From NCBI RefSeq assembly GCF_037893015.1, contig NC_133660.1:283031067-283095066 (forward strand): a stretch of 64,000 nt of DNA. Reading direction: 5' to 3'. Every line of letters begins with the position of its first letter. Within the stretch, counting starts at the first letter, position 1. A program made the position numbers and the translations under genes. Positions 19,900 to 55,099 of this stretch are shown one piece after another. Source of the DNA: Macrotis lagotis (taxonomy: Eukaryota; Chordata; Mammalia; Peramelemorphia; Peramelidae). A model generated the notes under the pieces. That model was not told where the DNA came from. It was given only the letters and a program-made list of their open reading frames with translations, and made no database searches.

Positions 19900-22800
19900 T
19901 GCGGGGCCCGGGCCCCGCCGGGGGCTCTCGGGTTGGCCCGCCCGCATGGGTGCCCCGCGAGCTCCGGCCCCCCAGAAGCCGGCCACATTGGCCTCAGAGC
20001 GGGGCCGGCGGCCTGGCGGTGGCCCCGACCCGTTCTACCATCCGCCGGTCACTGGTGCTCCGCGGGTCCCACGACAGGGGCGTCGGGGCACCCCGCATGG
20101 AGGAGAGGGAAGGGGGGTGTGCCCACGGAGACGAGCGAAAGGCGGGCCGGGCAGTGGGGCGCGGGGCCTTCTGGCATCCGGGTCCGGCTCCGTGGGGGGC
20201 GGCTCATCCGTCTGGGGAGAGGGGGCAGCCGGTGAGCGGAGGGGACCAAGGCGACCTGGTGAGAAAACAGGAACCCATCCCTCACTTCCCCCCAATGCGT
20301 CTGCGGTCCAGCTCTCCTCCCCCATGACAGGGTCTGCTTCCGGCCCCCCTCCTCCAGGGCCCCAGGCTCATCAAAGCCACTTCCTCTTTCCCCTGCCTTT
20401 CCTCCCTGGGGGAGGGGGCGTCCTGGTCTGTCTGGGGGTTACAGTAGTTAAAGTTTCGGCAGAGTCTTCCCGGGGATGGGATCGGGGGGGGGCTTAGGCC
20501 GGCAGGGACCCCAATCCTTCAAGGGCTCCAGCCCCTCTAACTCCCTCTGCCATCCGGAGCGCTCTGCTTGACCCTCCCAGGCCTCGGTTTCCCCTCTGAC
20601 CATCGAGGTGGGTCTCCACAGTCCTGGGAGGGGCGTGTTGAGTCTAGGATCCCTTAAGCCAGTCACAGGGTGACGGGGCACAACCCCCCCCCCAGGAGAA
20701 TCGGGCCGTTCATCCCCTCCCGTGCCCGAAGGTGGTGCCCGGTGTGCTAGGCCGGAGCCAAGAGGAATAGCGAGGTCCCCCGACACCTCCCCAGTCGGAG
20801 GGATCCCCACTCAGGCTGGCCCCCAGAAGGCACCTCAGAGGAAGGAGGGTCCCGGCACAGGAGCAGATCCCGGGCCAGAGCAGTGGCTTGGGAGAGTCTG
20901 GGGAGCCTGGGTCCCACCCGGGGCCCTGACAAAAGGAGGACGTCCTGTCCCCCGGGGCCTTTCCTCTCAGCCCCTCCCTTTTCCTCTTCAGCCCTAAGCC
21001 AGGCTGGAGTCCGAAGTCGGACCGGACCCCCTGAAGGCTGGGGACCAGCCGACGGGCAAAGAGACGGCCCCGGCCGGGCTTCTGGGCGTGGGGAGGCCGC
21101 TCCCCTCGAGGGCCTTCGTCCACCTCCCCGCCCCTCCTCCCGGCCCCGGACAGCCTTCGCTACCTGGCAGTGGCTGGGGTGGCTCGGGGGTCCCCAGACG
21201 AGAAAGGGCAAGGCCCTGGCAGGCAAGCGGCCGGTCCGGCGAGCACGGCCTTCCTGTGAGACAGGAAGTGGCCCCTGGCTCTGGGTCCCCGCGCTCCTCG
21301 TCCTGCCCCCCCACATCCTCAGGAAGGTGCTAGGGTCACCGAGCCACAAACCACCCCCCCCTCTCCCTGACCTCCCCATCCCCACTGCTGCCATGAGGCT
21401 GGGGGGCAGCCCCGGATGAGGAGATGGGGGGCCCCAGGGCCCAGGTGGAAGATGAGGGTCTGAAGGGGAGTGGGGGGGGGCTGGAGAGGGCTCAAGCTGC
21501 CCACGGGGCCCCAGAGGGCTCCCAGAGGGGCCCAGGGCCTGGAAGGGACAGGAGCCAGGGGCGGAGGGGGGAGGGGAAGGGGGACCCGTCCTCTGCCCAG
21601 TCACAGGATGTGAGGTCGCGAGGACTCATCATCCCATGTGCAGGCGGGAACAGCCCTGGCCCAGGGGGACCCCGCGGAGGCCCGGTTCCCATCGAGCAGG
21701 ACTGGGGGAGGCTGCCCAGGTGGGCAGGGGGCGGGGGGCCGGGAGGGCGCTCCAGGGGCCACCCCTGGGCGTGAGGGGGGCGGGCGGCGCTCCAGCCCCC
21801 CCCCAGCCCCACACAGGGCCCATTGAGGCCGCGGGACATTCCAGGAGGCCTGTGTCATGGGGGGCCCACGCCTGTCCCCCAAGGGGCCCAGATGCGGAAG
21901 TGCTGGCGGCCGGGGGAGGCCGGAGCCCGCTCTTCCCATCTGGGGGTCGTGACCCCGGGCCGGCGGCCGGACAGATGCTTCCTCCCTCGCCGGGCTGGGG
22001 AGTCCTGGGGGGCCGGGCCGGGGGCCCCGAGGAGACGGGCGGAGGGAGGGGTCACAGTGGCCCCCGGGGCCCAGAGGAGCCGGGGAGCCCTGCAGGGCCG
22101 GGGGCGGGGGGGGCGGCCGGTGCCGAGGGGCGTCCGCAGGGGTCTGGGGGGCAGAGCGCCGGGACACGTGGGGGGGCGGGCAGGGCCCCTCTCCCTCCCC
22201 CTCCCCCTCGGGACGCCGCCTCCCCCCGGGGCCCCAGGACGCGCCCCATGCTCAAGGCTGGGGGGGCGGAGGAAGCGAGCCCCCCCCGGCTGGGCGCCGG
22301 CCCTCCCCCCGCGGTACCTCTGGGGTCCCCCGCGCCCCGCCAGTGCCGGCCGAGGCTCCCGCGCGCCGCTCCCTGCCCGGCGCCGCGGCCCCGCCCCTTG
22401 GCTCCGCCCCCTCTGGCCCCGCCCCCGGCCCGCCCCGGCCCGCCGGGAGGGAGGAGCTGCGCGGGCGGCTGGAGGCTCAAGGCCAAGGCCAGGGGTGAGG
22501 AGCATGGCGGGGGGGGGGGGCTCTCCCAGGCTCTGGGCGCCGCAGCCCCGCGGAGAGGGCGCCCCACGCACCAGGGAGTCCTGGCCTGCGGCCTCCGTCG
22601 CCTGGGGTCCCCAAGTGACCTGGGGGCTCTTGGGGGGCCGCACCCCCATTTCTCAGGGCCTCTTTGCTCGTTTACAAGCAGAGTTCAAAGGTTCTGAGCA
22701 CCCGAAGGGGGAGGGGCAGGTCTGCCAATGGTGAGGTCCCGGGCATCGCCCTCCTCACACCGGCATAGCCGAGGGCACGGGGACCACCTTCTAGGGGTGT

Positions 22801-23104
22801 CTGCTGGCTGCCACCCCCCCTCCTCAAGGCCACTCCAGGGGTCTTCACGCATCAGAAGGGGACAAGCTGGGGGGGCTCCCTGAGCACCTCTGACATGATC
22901 CCAAGGATTGGGGGGGGCCCCTAGAGAGACTCCCCCCACCTCTGACTTGAAGGAAGCTCAGGGGTGTTTCCAGGGCTTTGGGGGGTTACCGGCGACCCCT
23001 GCTCAGCCCCCATAGATCTCTGGAGTAGCCCATCAGGCATTCCCTCAGACTCGCTTGCCCCTCTTGGCCACCCCGCAAAATGAACAAAGAAAACGCCAAC
23101 CAAA
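19900..23104. other. SIPA1 upstream region / intergenic to PCNX3
   Basis: GC-rich sequence with many G and C homopolymers. I could not place SIPA1 5' non-coding exons with confidence. Long open frames in several registers (for example across 21.6-22.7 kb, both strands) are Pro/Gly/Ala/Arg-rich and look like GC-driven chance frames. No repeat family was recognised. Confidence 0.55.
22040..22510 (-). promoter_or_regulatory. SIPA1: CpG island, candidate SIPA1 promoter
   Basis: The stretch is dense in CpG with several GC boxes (CCCCGCCCC and CCGCCCCC around 22388-22440). It is the strongest CpG cluster between the SIPA1 start codon (19899) and the PCNX3 3' end, and so the likeliest SIPA1 transcription start, with at least one 5' UTR intron. 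This is inference from position and composition only. Confidence 0.4.
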
Positions 23105-23419
23105 ATCAAAAATAGTGTTATTAATTCTGGTGTCTCAGAAGCAGAAAAAAAAAAAAGAAAAAAAAGACCCCTCCCCCCTTCTTTTGGGGCCCTGGGAGGC
23201 GGGAGGGGGGCCAACATCTCCCAGAGGCACCAGCTCCTCCCTCCCTGGTCAAGCCCCGGCTCCAGCCCCGGGGGGAGTGAGGCCCCTGAGTCCCGGCCCC
23301 CCCGTGGAGAGGGCACTGCCCCCTGGCTCCAGAGATCTGAACGGGACCAGCCCATCGGTTTGGTGAGGCGAGGCCGGGGCCGGGCGCTCTGTCACTCAGT
23401 CCCACCGGGTCAGGACCGG
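23105..23419 (-). other. PCNX3: PCNX3 3' UTR
   Basis: The region follows the stop codon (TGA on the minus strand, 23420-23422). No canonical AATAAA is seen. The AT-rich block at about 23100-23126 (ATTAATAA on the minus strand) is the best end point. An A-rich stretch on the plus strand (23146-23168) becomes a U-rich tract in the transcript. Confidence 0.45.
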
Positions 23420-47388
<23,969 letters not shown>

Positions 47389-48250
47389 GGGGCAAGGCAT
47401 ACCACACCACGAAGTGGGAGTGTCTAAGAACCTTTCAGGGAGCTGGCCCTGGGGAGGTGGATGCCCCCCAAGGGGCACCTTCAGCCAGGAGCCACTGTAT
47501 ACACTGGAAAAGGAGAAAGGGGCCGGACCCCAAAGGCCACTATATTCATGGGGCTGATGGCCCTTGCCTACTATTCCCCTGTCCCTCTGGAAGGGGCTGA
47601 GCAGTCTCTGGGAGCTGCAGCTCTTTCCCAGTTGCCTCAGTTTCTTCCAGAGGTTCTTCAATCTCCTCTGAAGTGGCCCTTTTTTTTAGGGGGGCAGAAG
47701 ATGGAGATGAAACCTCCCTTCCCTGGAACACTACGCTGCACCTGAAGCCTTAACACTGGACTGAGGGAGAGTCCAGAGGGGAGGTTGGGGTCACTCCTGC
47801 CTCTCCAATCTCTAGGGGACCTCTGAAGCCATCCCCTTGCCCCTCTTCTCCCCATTGGGGCTTGACACTGTAACTGGCTGGTTTAGGGGGCACCAGAACC
47901 TGTCTCAGGGAATCGCTGTCCGCCCTCCCCCTGGCCCAGGGTGGGGGGTGGGGGAGGCAGGGAATGCAAAGTTATGTGGTTGTGGCCCCTGGGGATGGGG
48001 AGAGGGATGGGACTGGGGTCTCCAGGAGTGACTGGACCATCCCCACCCTTGAGGTCTATCCCACTGTATTTCTCCACACCAGTGGCTCAGAGAGTGTCTG
48101 GGATGGGGACTCCGGACTCCCCCTTGCAGCTCGGCAGTCCCTTTAGAGAGGGGAATCCCAGAACACTCCCTCCCCCTCCCAACCCAGGTCTGGGGGTCAC
48201 AGCCTCGAGTGCTACTGAAACCAAATAAACTCTTCAGCTGTCTACACCGC
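47389..48250 (+). other. MAP3K11: MAP3K11 3' UTR with polyadenylation signal
   Basis: A UTR of about 850 nt ends at the canonical AATAAA at 48224-48229. It contains one arm of an inverted repeat (about 47650-47732) whose partner lies 2.1 kb downstream. Confidence 0.8.
47650..47732 (+). repeat. Inverted repeat, left arm
   Basis: The sequence from AGAGGTTCTTCAATCT through AAGTGGCCCTTTTTTT, then GGGGGGCAGAAGATGG and AAACCTCCCTTCCC, reappears in reverse at about 49832-49908. The arms agree closely over about 75 bp, with differences mainly in the T and G runs. I cannot assign the segment to a known repeat family. Confidence 0.75.
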
Positions 48251-48834
48251 CTGGCTCTTCTCTGAGGGGGGGGGGATTCTGAGAGCTGTGAGGGAGTGAG
48301 TCTGTGATGGTTGTGGACCATGATTTTCCCAGGTTAAAAATGAAACAACAAAAAGTTCCTGCGTCCATGAAGTTTTATTCTCTAGGATCGGCCTGGACCC
48401 CCAGGCGGACGGCATCATTGAATGTCGACCAAGAACTTAAGGAGGGAAAAGTCACAATTAGGACATAAGGGTGTCATTGATTGCTTGATTCTCTTCATCC
48501 GTGGGTCTGTTCTATGTCAGAGCTGACAAGGACTCTATCGGCACTAGGACCCCCGGCTCTTCTTCTGACTCCAGATTTTATGTTGGTACCTGAGGTCGGA
48601 GGGACGTGTAAAACATCAGGATTTCTCCCCAATGTCACAAGGATTTGTTCGGTCTGTTGGAGATCTCCGGCTTCCTACCTCCTCGGAGCGGCCTACACAC
48701 ACATCATTAGAGGGGACTAGGCTGTTCCCTCTAGGCAGAGATCTCCCTGATTACACTGGGGAGACAGACCCCAAAGAGGGCAGAGGCCGAGATTCAGACT
48801 CACAAACCTCAATTAGAGGCTGAGAAGCCAATTT

Positions 48835-48971
48835 TTTTGGCAAGGCAATGGGGTTCAGTGACTTGCCCAAAGCCGCACGGCTAGGTAATTATGAAGTGTC
48901 AGGTCACATTTGAACTCGGGGACTCCTGACTCCAGAACTGGTGCTCCATCCACTGCGCCATCTGGCGGCCC
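48835..48971 (-). repeat. SINE with degraded target-site duplication
   Basis: WSINE-type copy in reverse orientation (GGCAATGGGGTTCAGTGACT at the left, GCCATCTGGCGGCCC at the right). It is flanked by CTGAGAAGCCAATTT (48820-48834) and CTGAGAAAACAATTT (48972-48986), which agree at 13 of 15 positions. Confidence 0.88.
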
Positions 48972-49831
48972 CTGAGAAAACAATTTCCGAGTTTTACAAT
49001 TTTCCCCCCAATCTTCCTTCCCTCCCCACCCCCCACAGAAGGCAATTTTTCAGTCTTTCCATTGTTTCCTTATTGTACATTGATCCGAATTGAGTGTAAT
49101 GAGAGAGAAATCAGACCCTTAAGGAAGAAACATTAAGTATAAGAGAGAGCAAGATCAGACAATCAGATATCTGGTTTTTTCCCTTAAAGGGAATAGTCCT
49201 TGGTCTTTGTTCAGACCCCACAGGTCTTTCTCTGGATACAGATGGGATTCTCCATTGCAGAGAGCCCCACATTGTGCCTGGTTGTTGTCCTGATGGAATG
49301 AGGGAGTCCAACAAGGTGGATCATCAACCCCATGAGAAACCAATTTCTGATCAGATATGTAGACGTGGCTAAATGAAACTTTCATGGGATTTCACATGTA
49401 TGATGGCTATTCTGTGCGCCTTTGGTGGGGGGAATTTAGAACTCAAAAAAGTCTAAAAATTAATATTTAAAAAACATGCAGGCAAGTCAGCCTCTGCCCT
49501 CAAGAAGCTGACGTTCTAGTAGGAAAAATGGACAAAGCTATACCAATCAAGGTAAATCGAGGAAGGTTTGGAAAGGTTTCCCTGGTCTTTAATTGGACCT
49601 TGAAGGGAGCCAGGGAGGGGCGTGGTCACAGCAGAGGAGGGAGAGTCTGTCCAGGCCAGGGGATGACCAAAGAGAAGGCCCGGAGCCCAGATGTGGGGGA
49701 GGAGGGGGTGCCCCCCAGACCCAAGAGTCCCCATTTGGAAGTGAGGTGAGAGAAGACTGGAAAGATGGGAGGAGAACCCAGTCTCCAGACTAGGATGTGG
49801 GGAGTCACTGGTGGCAGAGTGGCTGTGAACT

Positions 49832-49908
49832 GGGATGGGAGGTTTCACCCCCATCTTCTGCCCCCCCCCCAAAAAAGGGCCACTTCAGAGCAGATTGAAG
49901 AACCTCTG
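49832..49908 (-). repeat. Inverted repeat, right arm
   Basis: Reverse complement of the segment in the MAP3K11 3' UTR. On this strand it reads GAGGTTCTTCAATCTGCTCT, AAGTGGCCC, a T run, a G run, then CAGAAGATGGGGGTGAAACC. Outside the core the two copies diverge quickly. Confidence 0.75.
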
Positions 49909-50217
49909 TGAACTGTGAACCTGGAGGCAAGCAAACCCCCTGCAGCCACCACCCCAGTCCTGGGGTTCTGCACAGGGAGGAGGATGTCTCAGAGGAGGGG
50001 GCCAGACTGGGAGGAGGGGGCTGAGCGCTAGCAGCCGGGGGGATCAGGAAAAGGAAGCCTGGAGGAAGGGCCACAGGAATCCTCCTAAAGGAATGGGGGA
50101 TGGGATGCAGCATCCCAAGCAGGGGGAGACCCAAAGATGGTGTGTTGCTGGGAAACTGTCGGGGGCCAACCCCAAGGCTTGGCTGCTATGGTGTGGATGA
50201 GCCAGAGATGTAAGAAC

Positions 50218-50512
50218 TCGGGCCGCTAGGCAGTGCAGAGACATTGGAGAGAGCCCCCGCCTTGGAGCCAGGAGGACCTGTCTGACTCTTGCCTCTCATT
50301 AGCTGTGTGGCCCTGGACAAGTCACTTCATCTGGACGGCCTCACCTCCAGAGCCAGCCCCAGTCATCTTGATCCATCTCTGGCCACAGGACCAGATGTCC
50401 CCAGGGGAGAAGCTGAAGCTCCTGACTCAGCCCAGGCCCCCTCACTCAAATCCAGTTGGTGTTTCATATCAGCTCCCTGACGTCATGGCCTTGGGGAGAA
50501 TGAAGGGCAAAC
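50218..50512 (+). repeat. Mar1-type chimeric SINE (tRNA head, RTE-like tail)
   Basis: The head resembles the tRNA-derived part (CCGCTAGGCAGTGCAGAGAC, CCTTGGAGCCAGGAGGACCT, GACAAGTCACTTCATCT). The second half carries the tail typical of the marsupial RTE-mobilised SINE (CTGGCCACAGGACCAGATG, CCCCCTCACTCAAATCCAGT, TGACGTCATGGCC, GAATGAAGGGCAAAC). The family is known from marsupial genomes and is one basis for the organism call. It has several differences from what I recall of the consensus, so it is not young. Confidence 0.8.
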
Positions 50513-50956
50513 TCCATCCTATCATGTGTGGGGGCTTGTCCCGGGAATCTGGGGCCTCAGCTTCCCCACCTGTAAAGGAAGGATAGTGTCCAGATGATCT
50601 CTGTTGGGGGGGGGGCACACAGTGGACCCCCGGGGGTATGGAAAGGAGCAGGGAACCCCAGGACCTGTGGGCTCTGCTGATGGTTGAGTGACGGGCAAGT
50701 CTCTCCCCTCTGGTCCGTCTGTCCTTGGCCAGATACCCCGGTGGTTGAAGGAGATTCCCATCCCTCTCACCTGGCTCCAGCCCATACACCTCCTCCCTGG
50801 GGCTCCTCCTCCCTCCTCCTGGCTCTCTTTCACCTACACAGGGCGCTGCTCTGGTCCTCCTCCCAGCTCCCAGGAGCCTTCTCCTCAGCTACTCACTCCT
50901 AGGGTCCCCCCAGCCCACCCGGGCTCAGGGTCTGAGGGGCAGGGCTGCTGTGGGAC

Positions 50957-53900
50957 ATGGGGCCTGGGGCCCGATACTGGCTGCTCCTGGCCTCTTATCT
51001 GGCCTTCCTCCTCCTGGGGTCTGCTGTGTTCATGGCCATCGAGGGTCCCCCTGAGCGCAGGCTCTGGGAGCAGCTCCTGGGACACCTGGCTGCCTTCCAG
51101 GCAGACTACCAGGACTGCCTGCCCCCTGGAAGGCTGGCGCCGCTGCTGGAGGGGGTCCTGCGTGCCCAGGCCTATGGTGTCTCTGCCCTGGGCAATGCCA
51201 CTGAGCCCGAGAACTGGGACTTCGCCTCTGCCCTGTTCTTTGCCGTCAGTGTCCTCACCACCACAGGTAAAGGGGCCCTGGAGGAAGGGGAGAGGCGGGG
51301 GAGAGCCTGCAGACCCCTGTGGGGTGGAAGGGGGGGGGGTCTCGGCTCTTCCTCTGCCTGCCCCAGAGATCCCCATACATACCCCAGCTTGGTGTGGGGT
51401 GTAGGGGGATCCCCTTGCAGCCCTAGACGCTCCCCAACCGGTACCTCCGGTTTATCCGCTGAGAGGGGTGTGCCCTGGCTTTAGGCCCTGCCCACCCCAG
51501 GCTGCTCCTTCTGGAAGTGGAGATGGGCAGGACCCCCGACCGGACCAGAATCTTGGGTTTGGGAGGGGCCTCAGGGCAGCGATGTGACCTCTCTGACTAG
51601 TGGAGAACTCCTCAGGGATAGCCCCCCCCCACTAGCCAGCCGCCCCCCTCCTTCCCCGGTCTGATGGCGAGATGTTCCTGGGATCAAGACCCAGTTCCCA
51701 CCCCTCAGTTCTGCCCCCTGGAGCTCCCTCCTCTCCCCAAGACGACTCTTCAAACACTTGAGGACGGGACAGCTCTCAGGTCATGTCCCCCTCCCCAACA
51801 CACACTCCTGGCCAGGATATTATTTCCATTTTAACAGATGAGGAAACTGAGGCTCAGAGAAATTCATGGACTTGTCCTTAGTCACTCAGAGAGTGAGTAG
51901 AGTGGAATTTGAACCCAGGCCTCTCCAGATTCCAAATATTCTATCTATACGGTCACTGAGGGCACCCGCATGGCATTTTGGAAAAATGTTAATCCCCACC
52001 ATCCAGTCCAGTGCTGGCTTTGTGTCTGCCCAACTGAGCTGTTATTTAGAGTCAATGTCCCGGTAAAATGTTAGAAGAATGGGGTACAAATTGCTGGGGT
52101 GCCTGGGTTCCAGGCCTGGCAGTGCTTCTACCTGACCACATGGCCCTGAGAAGGTCAATCCCTTCCCTGAGCCTCAGTTTCTCCATTTGTCAAATCAAGA
52201 AACTGGCCCAAAAAAGGTTGTAGTTTCTGGTCCTTCCAGGCCCTACAGGTGTGTGAGTCAGGTGGCACTCTGTGATGTTAAGGGGGGCAGTTCACCCCCC
52301 ATTCAGCAAACCTCCCTCAACTGCTCACAGAGCCGGCAGCTTTATGGGGGTGCTGGGCCATCCTGTGGAAGGGCAGATGGGAAGAATGGACACACAGCAC
52401 ACAGAGACAAATGATGGATTTGGGCTTTGATGGAGGGAGGAAAGAGCTTCTACTGAATACCTATCAAAGGTGGGAGCGGCTGCTCCCCCAGGTAGTGAGC
52501 TCCCCATCTTTGAGAAGAGGATGGGTGGTTGTTTGTCAGGGACGTCACAAAAGCCATTCTTGTTCTGGCCTGGGTTGACCCCCAGCCTCTGAAGTCCATT
52601 CTGATGGGCACAACTCAGTTCACCACGAAGATCTCTCTTGGGTTGGGGACCTAGGGGAGGGAAAGATGGTGCTGGGCTTCCTGGCTTGGACCATCTTTGT
52701 TGGGGGATTTTTGTGGGTTCGGGGGACCAAGAGCCTTGAAAAGTCCCCAGCAAGTGTGAGAGAGCTTCAGGGCCCTCCCAGGACCAGGATGAGTTGGGGG
52801 CAGGCCACCTACTCAATCTCCCCTTCTCTCTCCCCACCGCCAGGTTATGGCCACACCGCCCTGCTCTCTGATGGCGGGAAGGCCTTCTGTGTGGGCTTTG
52901 CAGGCCTGGGCCTGCCTGCGGGTCTTGTGCTGGTGGCAGTCCTGCGCCAGCCCCTGCTGCGCCGGCTGCACCACCTGGTGAGTTGGGCAGCCACCCGCTG
53001 TGGCCTGGACCCTGCCAGGGTCCCCTGGCTCCAGGCTTTGTTGCTGGGGCTGATGGTCGGGACCATCTTTGTCCTGCTTCCTGCCCTGGTGCTCTGGGAC
53101 CGAGAGGACCACTGGAGCCTACTAGATGCCTTCTACTTCTGTTTTATGTCACTCAGCACTATTGGCCTGGGGGACTTTGTTCCTGGCCAGGACTACCACC
53201 CTGCTCTCTACTGGTTCTACCAGCTGGCCCTCATCTGTGAGTAAAGGAGATGGCCCCTGGGCTGGGGGACCCCAGGGACCCTTTACACTGAATGCTTAGT
53301 CCTTAAATTGAAAGAGGCTCTAATGGTGTAAACTCAGGCACCGTGGTGAACATGTTTTTGTCCTTTTGTGAACATGTGAACATGTTTTGTCTCACAGACC
53401 ATGACATCAGGGAGGTGAGGCCATGACAAGCACGTGAATTGGATTCGAGTGAGAGAAAGGGCTGTGCTGAGTCCCCAACCTCACTCTTTCCTCCAAAGCT
53501 AACTGGGTCCAGTGGCCAAATAGAGATCAAAAAGACTGGAGATGGCCCTGGATGGGAGGCAGTTAGGGTGAAGTGACTTGCCCAAGGTCACACAGTATCA
53601 AGTGTCTTGAGGCTGGATTTGAATTCCCTCCATGGCCAGTGCTCTATTCACTGTGCCACCTTCAATGTGAAGGCTCCTCCCAGAGTCAAGAGACAATTTA
53701 CCCTGGTTGCAGTGTTTTTAAGAATTAAGGGAGACTTCATAATGGTCTTCAAACAATGCAGAAGGCTCTTGTGGGGAAGGCAGAAGGGTCCATCCTGTTC
53801 CCCATGGCTGTAGTCTGAGGGAGAGGACTTAAACCGGGAGGATTATCTCTGTCACTGAGAAACTTGGGGGGTGCCTACCCTCTCCTGCTGATCTGGTGGG

Positions 53901-54379
53901 GCGGGGGAGCATGTGCTTCTCCCTGATCTCCATCCCCAGGGGCCCTTAGAGCTGTGCTATGGCCCCTCTCCAAAACTAAGACCTGAGGCCAAAGGATTGG
54001 GAGGGATGAGGGGATGGCACAGCAAGAGATGAAGTGGGGCAGCAGCCCAGTCACTCTTTCCAGGCAGGGGGCAAACAATTTGAATTCTGGCAGCCTAGGA
54101 CCCCATTCCCTTCTCTCCCTCACTCTGGCTCTCTTCTCCCTAGGTTATCTGCTTCTGGGGCTGTTCACCCTGCTCTTGACTCTGGAGGCCGTGTCAGAGC
54201 TAAGGGAGGTCCGAGTAGTGGTGGGCTTCTTCAGCCCCAGCGGCTCCAAGAGCCCAGAGGACCAAAGGGGCATTGTGGCTCAGGACGCTCTGACCCTTAA
54301 TAACTGCCCGCCACCCAGTACCTCCCCTGCTCCTCAGGGTCTGGCCCAGGGACAGGTTTCCCCCTCCAGAGCTTCCTGA
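50957..54379 (+). CDS. KCNK7: KCNK7, two-pore-domain potassium channel family member
   Basis: Three coding exons in phase: 50957-51266, 52844-53236, 54144-54379; 312 residues (human 307). Start MGPGARYWLLLASYLAFLL opens transmembrane helix M1. The extracellular cap follows, with a cysteine (QDCLPPG) and an N-glycosylation site (GNATEP). Next come pore loop P1 with TTTGYGHT, helix M2 (FAGLGLPAGLVLVAVL), M3 (LLLGLMVGTIFVLLPALVL), pore loop P2 with STIGLGDFVPG, and M4 (LICYLLLGLFTLLLTLEAV). The cytosolic tail is short. The human protein, as I recall, has GLE in P2 and is electrically silent; here P2 reads GLG, as in working family members. Exon 1 and exon 2 join inside the P1 motif (G split across the junction). 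Identity is supported by sequence and position. Confidence 0.94.
51267..52843 (+). other. KCNK7: KCNK7 intron 1
   Basis: This 1.6-kb intron contains two MIR-like fragments: minus strand at about 51815-51960 (ACAGATGAGGAAACTGAGGC) and plus strand at about 52085-52210 (CTGAGCCTCAGTTTCTCCAT). No exon was recognised inside. Confidence 0.7.
53555..53665 (-). repeat. Degraded SINE in KCNK7 intron 2
   Basis: Reverse-oriented tRNA-derived SINE: GTGAAGTGACTTGCCCAAGG, CTGGATTTGAATTCCCTC, GTGCTCTATTCACTGTGCCA. It has many changes and no clear flanking duplication. Confidence 0.75.
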
Positions 54380-54410
54380 CAGAACTTGGAGCACCCGCAC
54401 CCCACAGGAT

Positions 54411-54467
<57 letters not shown>

Positions 54468-54535
54468 TGTATGTGTGTTTCTGTGTTTGTGTGTGTGTGT
54501 GTGTCGTGAATAAAGAAGTCTAGTTCCCACTTGTC
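54380..54535 (+). other. KCNK7: KCNK7 3' UTR with (TG)n and polyadenylation signal
   Basis: A short UTR consisting mainly of a TG dinucleotide tract (about 54412-54503, interrupted by TCTGTATG and TTTCTG). AATAAA is at 54509-54514, only a few bases after the tract. Confidence 0.82.
54412..54503. repeat. (TG)n microsatellite in KCNK7 3' UTR
   Basis: About 90 bp, in two TG runs separated by a short imperfect stretch. Confidence 0.95.
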
Positions 54536-55094
54536 TGTGACTCAGTCTCTCCCAGTCCTCTCAGATTCAAGCCCCCAGGCTACACCACTTGCAGCACCTG
54601 CCTGGCCCCAGCATTTGGCACTGGGACAGCCCCCTTCTGCAGGTGAGCCAATAGGGCCAGGGAAAGAACCTACCTTGCCCAAGGTCATAGAAGCCTGGAC
54701 CAGCTACTTCTATAATGCAGGCTACATCTGATTATCCAGACCCTCAGTGTCCTCATCTGTAAAATGGGCAATGGCTTGGCCTATACCCCTTCCCCTGCTC
54801 GACATGGAGAGAAGTCCTTGGTATGCTCTTGTATGTTATTCAGCTGGAAGAAGACTTGGCCTTTCCTTGTTGATTTTGCACAGGAGGAAGTGGGGGTGCC
54901 AAGGGGGCTCCCCCAGGGTCCAGTCACATAGGCGGGCCCTATGGGAGCTAGGATGCAGGCCAGACCTCCTGGGGGACGCCCTTCAAGGACAGCCATATCT
55001 CTGGCGCCCCCATCCTCATCTACCCTAGGTTCCATGGAGCAGCTGCCCCCCCCACCCCGACCCGGGGGGGCAGGAGGGAAGGAGAGAGCCAAGG
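54536..55094. other. KCNK7-EHBP1L1 convergent gap
   Basis: About 560 bp between the two poly(A) sites. It has MIR-like motifs at about 54600-54790 (GCCCAAGGTCATAGAAG, CATCTGTAAAATGGGCAATG). No gene was seen. Confidence 0.6.
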
Positions 55095-55099
55095 CCAGC

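Larger units (their letters stand above)
48251..50956 (+). other. Intergenic / KCNK7 upstream region
   Basis: Between the MAP3K11 poly(A) signal and the KCNK7 start codon lie a minus-strand SINE (48835-48971), an unassigned old repeat (about 49465-49620), the right arm of an inverted repeat, and a Mar1-type SINE (50218-50512). No CpG island is seen near KCNK7, and no clear TATA box. No further coding sequence was recognised. Confidence 0.65.

Noticed and set aside
21636-22734. Long overlapping open frames in several registers in the SIPA1 upstream CpG region
   Set aside because: All are Gly/Pro/Arg/Ala-rich, overlap each other on both strands and show no recognisable domain. Composition explains them.
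50688-51404. Alternative long frame at the KCNK7 start region
   Set aside because: It is in a different frame from the exon that gives M1, the cap and the P1 motif. The start at 50957 matches the family and the exon phase.
54412-54503. Z-DNA or regulatory role of the KCNK7 (TG)n tract
   Set aside because: TG tracts in 3' UTRs are common and nothing else here supports a specific role.
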